A stretch of 64,000 bases of DNA, from NCBI GenBank assembly GCA_020912385.1, contig CP087208.1:1240001-1304000 (forward strand), in the 5' to 3' direction. The DNA comes from Neofusicoccum parvum. Taxonomy: Eukaryota > Ascomycota > Dothideomycetes > Botryosphaeriales > Botryosphaeriaceae. The position numbers and the translations under genes were made by a program. Below the pieces are notes generated by a model that saw nothing but the letters and a program-made list of their open reading frames with translations, had not been told where the DNA came from and did no database searches. Positions 42,808 through 52,656 of this stretch are shown here, in pieces. The number at the start of each line of letters is the position of its first letter. Position 1 is the stretch's first letter.

Positions 42808-45800
42808 GGCGGTCGGTGGTCTGCAGCTCGGAGGGCGGGCGAAGCTGACGTCTGTCCACACGGCGGTCGCGGATCCGGGGAGCTCGCCGGAGCCAGAGCG
42901 GGCAAGCGAGCGGCAGGACGGCCGCCCTCACGCGTGCCGAGGCAGTGGCGTGTTTGGCGTGTTTGCCTCAGGCTTGGCAGCAGCGCCCGCGATCCCCGAC
43001 CGAGGCCCACTCTCGCAGCGCGCCCTCCTTTCGCGCAGCGCTGAGCGCCCTCTCCTTTTCTCCACCCTCCGAGCGGCGAGTCCACCCCCAGAGCTGCGCC
43101 GTCGCTCGATCGCTTCCCGAGGCTGAGCGCGTCGATCGCTGCAGGAGACGCGCTGGCCAGGAGCAGGAGTGCCAGCTCATCAGCAGCATTGCGTGCGTGC
43201 CTCCCTTTGATGAGGACTCGGCGCGCCGCAATGCGCCCGTCCCTCCTTGCGGACAGCGGCGAGGCAAAAAATACAAAGTTGGGGGGCCCCTCCGTCGCGT
43301 CCGTTGCCGCCTTGGATGAGCAATCTGGTGACGTTGGGCATCAGCGGCGACTCGGCCTCTTCGCTGCCGCGGAGGGACATCCGGCCTTGGCAATTTCCCG
43401 CCCTCTGCTGCTCCCTTCCCTTTACACTCGACGACAATGCTGATGACTCGCGAGCAGCAGGGACGGAGGCTTCACCATCCTTCGTCAAACTGATTCAGCG
43501 CAACAGGATCATCCTCGCCGGACTCCTGTAGATCGAAGGATACGATGTCGATGAACCAAACTCTGCACCTCCTCCATCGGCGATGTGCGAATCGAGCGAC
43601 GCCTGTATGGAAATCAATGCCGTTTTATGGCCGCCAGCTGGCCGCCGTTCACTCGGCATTGCGCGATGCGGCCATGATCAACGGCCCGGTCTGTGGCTGG
43701 CCGCGTTTGAAGAGGGTGTGCGTGGCTCCGTCAGGAACGCTTCCAGAAAGCTTCAAGCTCCCGGGGATGAGCAACCCGCCCGCCGGCACCTCAACCTCCG
43801 CCATACAGGCCGCAGAGATTGCACCTGTGTCCCTCATGGTGATCACCACCAAGCCGATAGTGCGACAACTGGCCGCGGATCCCTCACAGCCTCAAATTCC
43901 GCGAGCTCTCCTCTCCAGCTGTCCCGTCGTCAACTTTACTGCTTAGCTCATGTTCGCCCCGCTGCAACGAGCCTCTGAGGTATGGATACGCGAAGCAACG
44001 AAGAAACCTGGCAGGAAGCTTTTCGGCTCTGCAACCCTGGCCATCCGGCACCCGCGGAAGGTACCCTGCCGCGGCAGCTCCATTACGTCTCCCCATGCCG
44101 GGCCTCTCTTCACGCCGTCAAACCAATTCCTGGAGCCTGCTGCTGGCCAAAACCGGTCTCTCGTGAGAACCGGTGAGGTTGTCGCTGCCAGACTGACCGG
44201 TGTTGGGCGCAATTATGCTGTGTAACTGCTCGCGCGTGGTGAGTGGGCGGCGGATGTGGCCTGCGGAGCTCGTCTCAGCCCGCCCGCCCGCGGCGGATGC
44301 GTGCGACCGGCGGGAGGGTGCAAGGTGGCTCGAGGAGATCTGCCGACGTCTGCGAGAGCTTCGCACGGCGATCCGTACCCTTTGCGCAGGGAATTTCCAT
44401 ACGGGCTGATACACGTCGCGATAGTTTTCGCAGGGCAGTTACGGACGCAGCCATGGAAGGCTAATCTAAACGGCTCGATCGCCGCAGGGTCTTCCAAATG
44501 CCGCACGGCAAGGATGCGAACTGCGCTGGCCGTGCGCTGCGCGTGCTGAGACGCCGCTGGCCGCGGCTTCAGCGAGCCGGAGATCAAGCCGGGATGGCGG
44601 CTGTTACAGGAAGCTCTGGAAACGAGTCGGTTCCGAGGGCGCAGCAGGTTGACGTCGGATTGCTTTTTGCGCTTTGACACGTCAATTGGCCGTAAACGAG
44701 GGCGCTGGGTGGCCGGCAGTGTGACAGGCGCAATCCTGGCGCACATGGCGGCGCACGCTAATCTCTCACCGACCCGCCCTCCCGCTGCTCGACCAGGCGC
44801 TTGTTCTTTTTAACTGCGGCGCCTCCCTCAGCCAATCTGGCTGATTTGTCTGCTGCAACATCCTTGCCGCGCACACGTTGGCCCCACCACCGCATGACCA
44901 GCGCACCAGTGCGTCCCAGCTCCCAGCCTCAGCCTGCGCGCCTTTTTTACCGTCCGCGCCCCGCCCGCCGCTCGTCTGCTTCCCTCCTCACTTCTTCCTC
45001 CTCGTCTTACCCGCACTTCCCAACTTTTGCGCGTTGCTGCCACAAGCACTGCAAAATTTTCACACCAGCCTCACAAGGAGCAAGAAAAAAACAAGATCCC
45101 AAGAAAAAAAAGATTGGATTCCGCAGCGCGCGCCTCCGCCTGCTCTTCTCATAATGCAAAATCGCAGCCGCGAACGAGGAGCCCACACCAGGTACTTCCC
45201 AGCCGGTCCCTTTCCCACCAGCATTTGTTTTTTTCCACTCATGGAATCGCACCGCAATGTACAAAATAATGTCTAGTTTTCTTTGTGTTTTTGCCATCAA
45301 GGTTTGTATTACAGCCACAGGATTCCCCATTCCAACAGGAACCACGCATGGAGATGAGCCACACTGGGGACAAGGACCGTTTTCCCACCGGACTGGAGTT
45401 TGTTTGGCCATCAGGATTTTCTCTCCCGGGATCACTTGCCGGATTGTATCGTCGCTTACTCGTCGTATGACGTCAGCGCGCACTCGCGCCATCTCCTGGC
45501 TATCAGGCCAGCTCTGGCGATGTGGAGATTGTCTCCCGTTCGGCAACGGCTCTATGAGCCTACACAACAACACAAATGACGTGTTACTTCCAGGGGTTGT
45601 TACCTCTGGTACCTGTCGACATATCCACTACCTGGGACTTGCCGGAGTATCGTATGGTTCCCACCCTCAAGGACATTTCCCAGGATTGCTGTTTCCAGGA
45701 TCGTAGACGTAAAGCGACAAAACGTTCTGGCCTGTCTGGTAACGATCGACAGTCCCTGCGGGTGAGCGGGGGTCATCGGATTACTTCGACGCGGACGACA

Positions 45801-46615
45801 ACATCTACAATGGGGAGCGTGCTCCCGAAGATGTCACAACACAATCTGCGCCCGCAGAAGGATTCATCAGTCATGTTCTCCCTCCGGTGTTCGTTCCCTG
45901 TCTCGGATTTCTTTTCAATGTCAACATTTCCATTATGGCCACAACCATAGGATATAGCCACGGACGGACCATTGTTTGGAAAGGCCGACCGGCCTCACTA
46001 GTACGTACCGATAGGCTGACGCTGCCTTCTCATACACCCACCTCAACGCTGTTGCTCGAGTAAAAACTAACTTGCTGCGTGCTAATTAAAGACGTTCACC
46101 TGATGTGAAATTACGGCTGCCCAATGCGACTGGCTGTTCCCCTTGCTCTGGAATGATCGTCTTCCCTGGCCTTGTGTCCCTCCCTCCCATTGAAATGCTA
46201 CTCTGGATGTCTATGGTCCCTGTTTCCGGTCTCTTTCCTTTTCAGTCATGGCCCACATAACGAACTTGGACCACTGGATATGATTATCACATAATTCTGT
46301 TCTTCCTGGTTTGTTCAAATACCCACCCTTCTATGTTGATATCGCTAATACGCCTGTAGGCTCCCCCCGGCACCCGGTGTACTAACATGGCAATCTGTTT
46401 TTCGCGTTGTTCTTCGCTCATTCTACATATACGTTCTTTTCCCCTTTTACACACACTAACATTCCCCTGCCAGTGAATTTTCTGAGTGCGACTCTGCGCC
46501 CGGAGACTTTTCTTTGCCTGCCCCAGTGGACGTTGCTTTGTGGACTCAGTCAGTGTCAGGGACCCCCTACACTGGAAGCGATCTCTTTTCCTTTGGCCAG
46601 GAGGATCTATCAAAC
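42808..46615. other. Long leader/intergenic region upstream of the C2H2 regulator
   Basis: 3.8 kb with no supported gene. Many frames exist because of GC content (for example 43545-43946), none with a domain. From about 44800 to 46600 the sequence is pyrimidine-rich, with several short ATG-initiated frames, and looks like a long promoter plus 5' leader of the zinc-finger gene. A CRE palindrome lies at 45468-45475. Confidence 0.5.
45468..45475. promoter_or_regulatory. CRE-type palindrome TGACGTCA
   Basis: A perfect 8-bp bZIP (ATF/CREB) site about 1.15 kb upstream of the zinc-finger ATG. Occupancy is not shown by sequence. Confidence 0.35.
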
Positions 46616-48238
46616 ATGGCCCGGAACTTCCTTCACTTCCCCAAGGATGATGAAGCATCTATCTCGTCTAGCATGGACGACAGCGCGTACATGAGCCAGC
46701 CTGACACTGGCAGACGCGGCAAGAAGCAGAACGACAGCTACCAAGTACCCCAGGATGCCAGGAGCCAGATCATGGAGCCTTTCGTTGGAGCACACATTTA
46801 CTCGCCTACCCTGAGCGTGGAGAGCCATGGAACATTCCACGGAACCCAGGCTGACATGGGCAACGTTATGTTGCCTCCTACTGCCGGATCAGAGAACGGA
46901 GACGGCAACTTCAAGATGTCTGACTTCACTAATTTCAACAACGCACAGGTCGCTTCGCCGACCGACTTCACCTTTAGGGCACCGATGCACAGCCAGTCTG
47001 GTTGGGGCAATGAGACTCAGAGCTACAGCGCGCCCTTCGTCTCGGGCTCCATCGATGCCCCATCTACCTACCTGCAGCGCCAAAACAGCTATCCCAGCCG
47101 TGCTGTCGTCCAGCCCTACTTCGCCCCGTACCCTTCGTACGGCATTGACAGCATGATCAGCAACTCTCAGAACATGCCCGAGCAGAGGAGGGTACGATCT
47201 CCGTTCGAACAGCTACCTGCCACCGCAGCTCCAGCTGACGTACAGCGTCCTACTCTCCAGCAGTCTGACTCCAAGCCCCGCTTCGAGGGCTCCGATGTAC
47301 TTTCGCCCGCCTCTACCGTCGTGACAACGCAGTTCCCCATGTTCCATGGCGGCTCCGAGTACGGCGAGGAGCAAGGCTTCATGCCGATGGCTACGTTCGT
47401 ATACCCGCACTGCATTTACATTAACGTCGCTAACGAAATGTCTAGCTCCGAGAGCATGATGGAGTCCACTACCGTCTCTGCTGCGAAGTACGATGATGTC
47501 GACGAGGAGGATGCTGAGCAGGATGCCGCCCGCAAGTCCAGTGAGGAGGCTGAGGTCAAGTTGGCCCGCACTCACCCTCTGTATCAGGCCCAGCCTCAAG
47601 CAGATGAGATGTACCACTGCCCCTTCGAGGGTCAGGCCAACTGCCAGCACCGGTCGACCAAGCTCAAGTGCAACTACGACAAGTACGTCGACTCGCACCT
47701 GAAGCCCTTCCGCTGCAAGAACACGGCTTGCACCAACGTCGAGTTCTCCTCCACTGCCTGCCTCCTCCGCCACGAGCGTGAGGCTCATGGCATGCATGGC
47801 CACGGTTCGAAGCCCCACCTGTGCGCCTACCCTGACTGCGAGCGCGCTATCCCTGGCAACGGCTTCCCCCGCCGCTACAACTTGTACGACCACATGAAGC
47901 GCGTGCATGACTACACCAGCCCTTCTCAGGTAGAGTCTGGCTCGCCCGGCAGTCAGTCTGCCAAGCGGCCTGCCAGCCGCAAGCGCAAGTCCACTGGTGC
48001 TACGGAGCAGTCGGACAAGCGTCAGAAGACGGCTGCTCAGATCAAGCAGGCCAACACTGCCCGCCAGCGGGATCAGGAGAAGGAGCGCCTTCGCAACGCC
48101 TGGGCTGAGCGCATGGCTGTCCTCCAGCAGCGCCTTCGCACCCTCAACGAGCCCAAGGATGCCGAGAGCCACCAGCAGATCATCGAAGATGCCACTGCGC
48201 TTCAGAAGATTGTCGCCCAGCTCACTGAGATGGGCTGA
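46616..48238 (+). CDS. C2H2 zinc-finger transcription factor
   Basis: The first ATG in the frame is 46616 (MARNFLHFPKDDE). The frame continues upstream to about 46514 behind a good acceptor (CCCCAG), so a 5' exon may add residues. A probable 51-bp intron (47395-47445, branch GCTAAC, TCTAG acceptor) lies in frame without stops; splicing gives 523 aa, retention 540. The N-terminal half is Ser/Gln/Asn-rich, typical of activation regions. About 315-415 hold zinc-finger motifs, starting CPFEGQANCQHRS, then CKNTACTN..H..H and CAYPDCERAIPG..H..H. A basic nuclear signal (SRKRKS) and a leucine-containing helix (RLRNAWAERMAVLQQRLR) follow. It should bind DNA in the nucleus; the targets are unknown. Confidence 0.85.
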   Translation: MARNFLHFPKDDEASISSSMDDSAYMSQPDTGRRGKKQNDSYQVPQDARSQIMEPFVGAHIYSPTLSVESHGTFHGTQADMGNVMLPPTAGSENGDGNFKMSDFTNFNNAQVASPTDFTFRAPMHSQSGWGNETQSYSAPFVSGSIDAPSTYLQRQNSYPSRAVVQPYFAPYPSYGIDSMISNSQNMPEQRRVRSPFEQLPATAAPADVQRPTLQQSDSKPRFEGSDVLSPASTVVTTQFPMFHGGSEYGEEQGFMPMATFVYPHCIYINVANEMSSSESMMESTTVSAAKYDDVDEEDAEQDAARKSSEEAEVKLARTHPLYQAQPQADEMYHCPFEGQANCQHRSTKLKCNYDKYVDSHLKPFRCKNTACTNVEFSSTACLLRHEREAHGMHGHGSKPHLCAYPDCERAIPGNGFPRRYNLYDHMKRVHDYTSPSQVESGSPGSQSAKRPASRKRKSTGATEQSDKRQKTAAQIKQANTARQRDQEKERLRNAWAERMAVLQQRLRTLNEPKDAESHQQIIEDATALQKIVAQLTEMG

Positions 48239-49305
48239 ATGAACAACTCAGTTTACTATTTCACGGATTCGTAAGCTTCAAGTAACCCCTTCACCACATC
48301 CTGACATAGTCCTGACACATGAATTAGTACTTCATCAACAACACTTCTGCCTAGGATTTCCGGAAACGTTCCCAGGAAGCATGGCTTTGCCATGCGCTTT
48401 TATTGAATGAGCCTACTGCCCGTAGGAATTGGCCACACTGCCACACCGGACCGTACCCATGGACTTGACCTAAGGATGATCCACTCCCAGGACTTGCTTT
48501 CCACAGGCCACCTTACCGGAAGGACCCATTCCCAGTAGGCGCATCTCTAGACACAACATCCCGAACCAGGTCTGCGGTACCCAGGAGGGTGCTTCGACTG
48601 GCCAGGATTCTAAGGAAGCGTCAAGGTTTAATAGACTGCTTTTCGAGAGACGGAGTTGTGGTGGCTAACAGGAGTGCAGAGATGGACTACCCCCGACATT
48701 GCTGCGTCGCGGCTTGTCGGGGCCATCTCAGCGGCACTGGTGGAGGACATCAACGGGTCGTCGGTAGATTGCGTTCGGTATTGCTAGTTTGATATTTCTT
48801 TGGCGATGAATTTCGTTTGTTTTTACTTTAGATGAATACGCATGCGCATAAAATTGAATGGCTTGGTACTGAAGCATGCCGTGGCTTGAACGTGAAATTC
48901 GCGGCGAAGGTGGGCTGTGGGCGAGCAGCAGGTGGGGCGTGGTGTTGCGGGGCATTGATGCCTTGGGCAGCAGCTGGAGGGGCGTCACATGCGTTCGCTG
49001 CGACCGGTCACGTCAGCGGTGGACGCGCGGGCAATGGCGATCGATGCGCCGGTCAAGCGAGGACGCAGACGCCTCCAACAGGCCTCACGGCCGTAGCTCC
49101 AGCGACGCACGGATGGTGACGGAAAGGCCAAGATCCGAGTCCCCAGTGAGCCAGATCTTCAGCATTCACATAATCACCAGCCACAGCCGCAGTATTGGCT
49201 CCAGCGAATTCCAAAACAGCCTGGGGCTGGCACGTCTGGATTAGTTATCCGCGCATCGCACTCTCGCGCCCTCGAACCATAGCCGTACCTGGTGGCTGTG
49301 TCCGA
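48239..49305. other. Intergenic region
   Basis: 1.07 kb holding the 3' region of the zinc-finger gene and the promoter of the peroxidase gene. A perfect palindrome TTCCGGAA occurs near 48357. No coding frame is supported. Confidence 0.5.
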
Positions 49306-50433
49306 ATGCCGGCGCTATTGCGACTCGTTTCTCGTCCGACGGCGGCGGGGCACCTGCCTGTAAGCATCGAAGCTGCGCGCAGGTCGTTTTCTACAAAAGC
49401 CGCTGCGCTCCTGCCTGCCTCTGCTCCAGCTGCCCGTGTTCACACCGCGTCTACCCCGCTATTGCCGACTGCAACCGCCACTTCGACGTCTGCAACTCCC
49501 AACTCCACAACAAGCGCAGCTCTCTTCCATTCATCCACCAGAACAATGGCTTCCGCTACGAGCTTCTTCGAGTTCAAGCCCCTCGACAGTGAGTCCTCTC
49601 CGAGCCTTCTCCCGCAAAGCAGGCGCATGTTGAGGCCTGCCGCCCGCCTCCGCGACGTCACTGCCCTTCCTCCATTGCACGCCACCCCTCCCTCAGACAG
49701 TGCCTACGCACGCTGCTGCCCCACCCCCTTCCGCATACCGTGTCTCAGACACCGCAAGGCCCTGCAACGGCCGCCGCCGCCGAAGCAGAACCCTAAATGC
49801 CGCCCGCAAACTGCGCAGTCCGGGCCGTTCCATCGCGTTCCCTCCGTCGCCACCTTTCCCGCGCCACCTGCGGCTGCACTCTCAGACGCACGCACGCCGC
49901 ACCAACAGCCCCACAGAACCGTCGCATCACACAATAGCCACAAATACTGACACGCGCGCGCAGAGAAGGGCCAGCCCTACGACCTCGCCTCGCTCAAGGG
50001 CAAGGTCGTCCTCGTCGTCAACACGGCGTCCAAGTGCGGCTTCACGCCGCAGTTCGGCGCGCTCGAGACGCTGTACAAGGACGTCAAGGGCGCGCACCCG
50101 GACGACTTCGTGGTGCTCGGCTTCCCGTGCAACCAGTTCGGCGGCCAGGACCCGGGCTCCAACGACGAGATCCAGTCGTTCTGCCAGGTCAACTACGGCG
50201 TGTCGTTCCCGGTGCTGGGCAAGGTCGACGTCAACGGCGACGCCGCCGACCCCGTGTGGGAGTGGCTGAAGAAGGAGCAGCCCGGCCTGATGGGCCTGAA
50301 GCGCGTCAAGTGGAACTTTGAGAAGTTCTTGATCGGCAGGGACGGCAAGGTCAAGGGCCGCTGGGCCAGCACCACCAAGCCCGAGGCCCTGAAGGAGACG
50401 ATCGAGAAGGAGCTGGCTGCGCCCAAGGCTTAG
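49306..50433 (+). CDS. Glutathione-peroxidase-family thiol peroxidase, possible dual targeting
   Basis: Two exons, 49306-49588 and 49964-50433. From the ATG at 49306 the product is 250 aa with an Arg/Ser/Ala-rich, acid-poor N-terminus (MPALLRLVSRPTAAGHLPVS) typical of a mitochondrial presequence. From the in-frame ATG at 49546 (MASATSFFEF) it is a standard 170-aa cytosolic form. In the short numbering, the peroxidatic Cys39 sits in NTASKCGFTPQ, Cys70 in GFPCNQFGGQ and the resolving Cys88 in SFCQVNYG; the conserved Trp is in KWNFEKFLI. Family members reduce hydrogen and lipid peroxides with thioredoxin and can signal oxidative stress. The single intron (375 bp) is long for this genome. Confidence 0.9.
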
Positions 50434-50628
50434 GTGCGTGTGTACGGTGTGAAAAACGGGGGAAATTGTTGTAGTGAGGGCATTGATATCCAGGCGTGTT
50501 AAAGGGAAAGAAATTGAGATGCGATCGTCCAGACAACGTTCCTCACTGAGCACTGCTGTTCGGAATGACGATTGTTAATTATTTTCGTTTCTGTCTAATG
50601 CTTTTAATGTTGTTTTCGTTCTGTACGA

Positions 50629-51927
50629 CTAGTCGAATGGTACTCTTCTCAGCCCCTCACTACCCATCCGCTTCTTCATCTCCTGCATGGCGCCCACGCT
50701 GCTCGGCACCTTGATGCCGCAGCAGTCGCCCCAGCTGTTCGGGTTGTGCTTGTGCTTCATGCCGTCCTTCATGACGATAAAGTTCCCATCCTCATCCGGC
50801 TCCCCTTCGATCGAGTATCCGGCCTCCTCCTCGGTGCTCATGCCCTCGGCGGCCGGTATCAGCGAGCCGAACAGGAAGTGCTGCATGACGGGCAGCTTCC
50901 CCAGCACCTCGGCGACGAACATCTTGCGCATGCCCTGCTCGATCTTAGCCCAGTTGCGCGCAGCGCTGATGTCGTCGAGCATGGGGCTGTGCCAGCGCAG
51001 GCCCTCGACGTTCTTGACGCTGTTGACGAAGGCGACCTGGTCGAGGTAGAGGTAGTCGCGCGCGCACTCCTCGAGCACCAGGGCGCTGTGGATGGACTTT
51101 GGGCGGATGAAGCGGTGGTGCAGCAGCTGGGCGGCGCCGAACAGGAACGGCAGGAACTGGTAGTCGTCCAGCCCCCACACGCCGTGCGACCCGGCCGGCT
51201 CGAGGTAGTAGGTCGTCTGCACGCCGCGCATCAGCGCCAGGTAGCGCGGGAACACGCGCAGCACGACGGCCGCGAAGGCGCCGCGCGGCAGCAGCCCCAG
51301 CTGGTACAGGCACAGCAGCCAGCAGAAGAAGTTGAGCTCGTGCCCCGACCCGTAGTCGATGCGCGTGCTGTTGCCGAAGCTGCCCGCCAGGTACGCCGCG
51401 CACTCGGCCACGGCGGCCGCCGCCGTCACGCCCACCCGCTCGTGCCAGGCGGTTTGCTCCGACGTGACCTCGTCGACGAAGGTGCGGAACGCCTTGTTGC
51501 CGAAGCGCGACCCGCCCGCGTCCTCGGCCGGGCACCGTTGTAGCACCGCCTCGGCGCGGTCCAGCACGTCGAGGATGGCGGCGATGGTGGGGTGCGGCGG
51601 CTGCGCGGCGACGGCCGAGATGGGCGTGTCCTGCACGCTGTCGGCGAGGGTGAAGACGAAGGAGAGGAGGAGGGCGTGCGTCGGCGAGGCTTTGAAGAGG
51701 TCGTGGTCGTGCGGGGAGAGGATGCGGCGCGTCGGCGTGCGGAAGGTCCAGCTGCTGTCGCTGGTGGCGGCGCTCGCGGGCGTCGACGGCGGCGGCAGCG
51801 GAGGCGTCTCGGGCGCGGGGATGGGCGATTCGGTGGGTTTGGTGGGGTTGGTGCGCGGGGTGAGGCGTGGGAGCTTCTCGGAGAGGTCTGGTGGCTGCGA
51901 GGGCGCGGTCGTGCTTATTGACGCCAT
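50629..51927 (-). CDS. Serine/threonine phosphatase 2A activator (PTPA; Rrd1/Rrd2 type)
   Basis: One exon, 432 aa, ATG at 51927. After a disordered Pro/Thr-rich N-terminus (about 1-60) comes the all-helical PTPA domain. Signature segments are visible: RTFVDEV, YLAGSFGNSTRIDYGSGHEL, FFCWLLCLYQLG, AGSHGVWGLDDYQFLPFLFG and MFVAEVLGKLPVMQHFLFG. PTPA reactivates PP2A-type phosphatases and acts as a peptidyl-prolyl isomerase in the cytosol and nucleus. Yeast has two paralogs; I cannot tell which this equals. It converges on the peroxidase gene (195 bp between stops). Confidence 0.93.
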   Translation of the reverse strand: MASISTTAPSQPPDLSEKLPRLTPRTNPTKPTESPIPAPETPPLPPPSTPASAATSDSSWTFRTPTRRILSPHDHDLFKASPTHALLLSFVFTLADSVQDTPISAVAAQPPHPTIAAILDVLDRAEAVLQRCPAEDAGGSRFGNKAFRTFVDEVTSEQTAWHERVGVTAAAAVAECAAYLAGSFGNSTRIDYGSGHELNFFCWLLCLYQLGLLPRGAFAAVVLRVFPRYLALMRGVQTTYYLEPAGSHGVWGLDDYQFLPFLFGAAQLLHHRFIRPKSIHSALVLEECARDYLYLDQVAFVNSVKNVEGLRWHSPMLDDISAARNWAKIEQGMRKMFVAEVLGKLPVMQHFLFGSLIPAAEGMSTEEEAGYSIEGEPDEDGNFIVMKDGMKHKHNPNSWGDCCGIKVPSSVGAMQEMKKRMGSEGLRRVPFD

Positions 51928-52656
51928 GGTGGTTGCGCGGTTGCGGTGTGGTTGCAGGAGAGGGCTGGTCTGTGAGGAGGGGAGCTTGAAAGGCGGCGGG
52001 CGGGCTTTGGCGGAGATTGGGTGACGGGCTCGTTGGCGTCACAGCTGCTGTCTCGGACCTGGACCCTGGGCCGCCGCATTAGGTAAGCGCGGGGCTGCCT
52101 TCTTTTTTCTTCGAGTCGGCAGCTCGCACTCCAACATGCTGCTACGGCAGATCACTCTGTGGTCGTCACTTTCTTTGCATTTTGTGGCTTGTCTGGCTTG
52201 GCGTTGGAGTGGTCTCACCGTGTTACTGTTCTCCCAGGCTGCATAGCCATGGTCCGGATTATCAAGTTCGATGAAAATAATTCAGCAACTCTCACTTCTC
52301 AATGCCAATGCGTGCAGAGTCGTCACACATACTCAGGCTTCACAAGGCTGTCAGACTGAAAGATTTACTTGGATGCAGAAATACATAGGATTACCCGTCA
52401 AAGCTTTGCGCACCAACGCATCGTGTCCCCACGGAGTCCAGGAGTTATGCAGCACAGCACCCCACCGCAGCCGTCTCAAAGCTGACTCAAGCAGGATGGA
52501 GTCGGTTTTAGCCTACGGCCCCTGCATTGTTTATTATATGCCAATGTTGACCTCTCAACAGCTCTTGTCTACGCCACACCCGATTTTTTTTTACTTGTTG
52601 CCGCCGGATTTCAAACATCTTCTACAACCTTTCCTTCTGGAGCCCCTACGCTACCG
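51928..52656. other. Divergent intergenic region
   Basis: 730 bp between the PTPA and HET starts; GC content drops toward the HET gene. No gene seen. Confidence 0.5.

Noticed and set aside
43545..43946. 133-codon plus frame in the long leader region
   Set aside because: No domain, atypical composition, and overlapped by frames on the other strand.
47213..48172. 319-codon frame antisense to the zinc-finger regulator
   Set aside because: A shadow of the coding strand without any domain.
50945..52042. 365-codon frame overlapping the PTPA gene on the same strand
   Set aside because: It is the GC-rich alternative frame of the PTPA exon, with Arg/His/Pro-rich translation.
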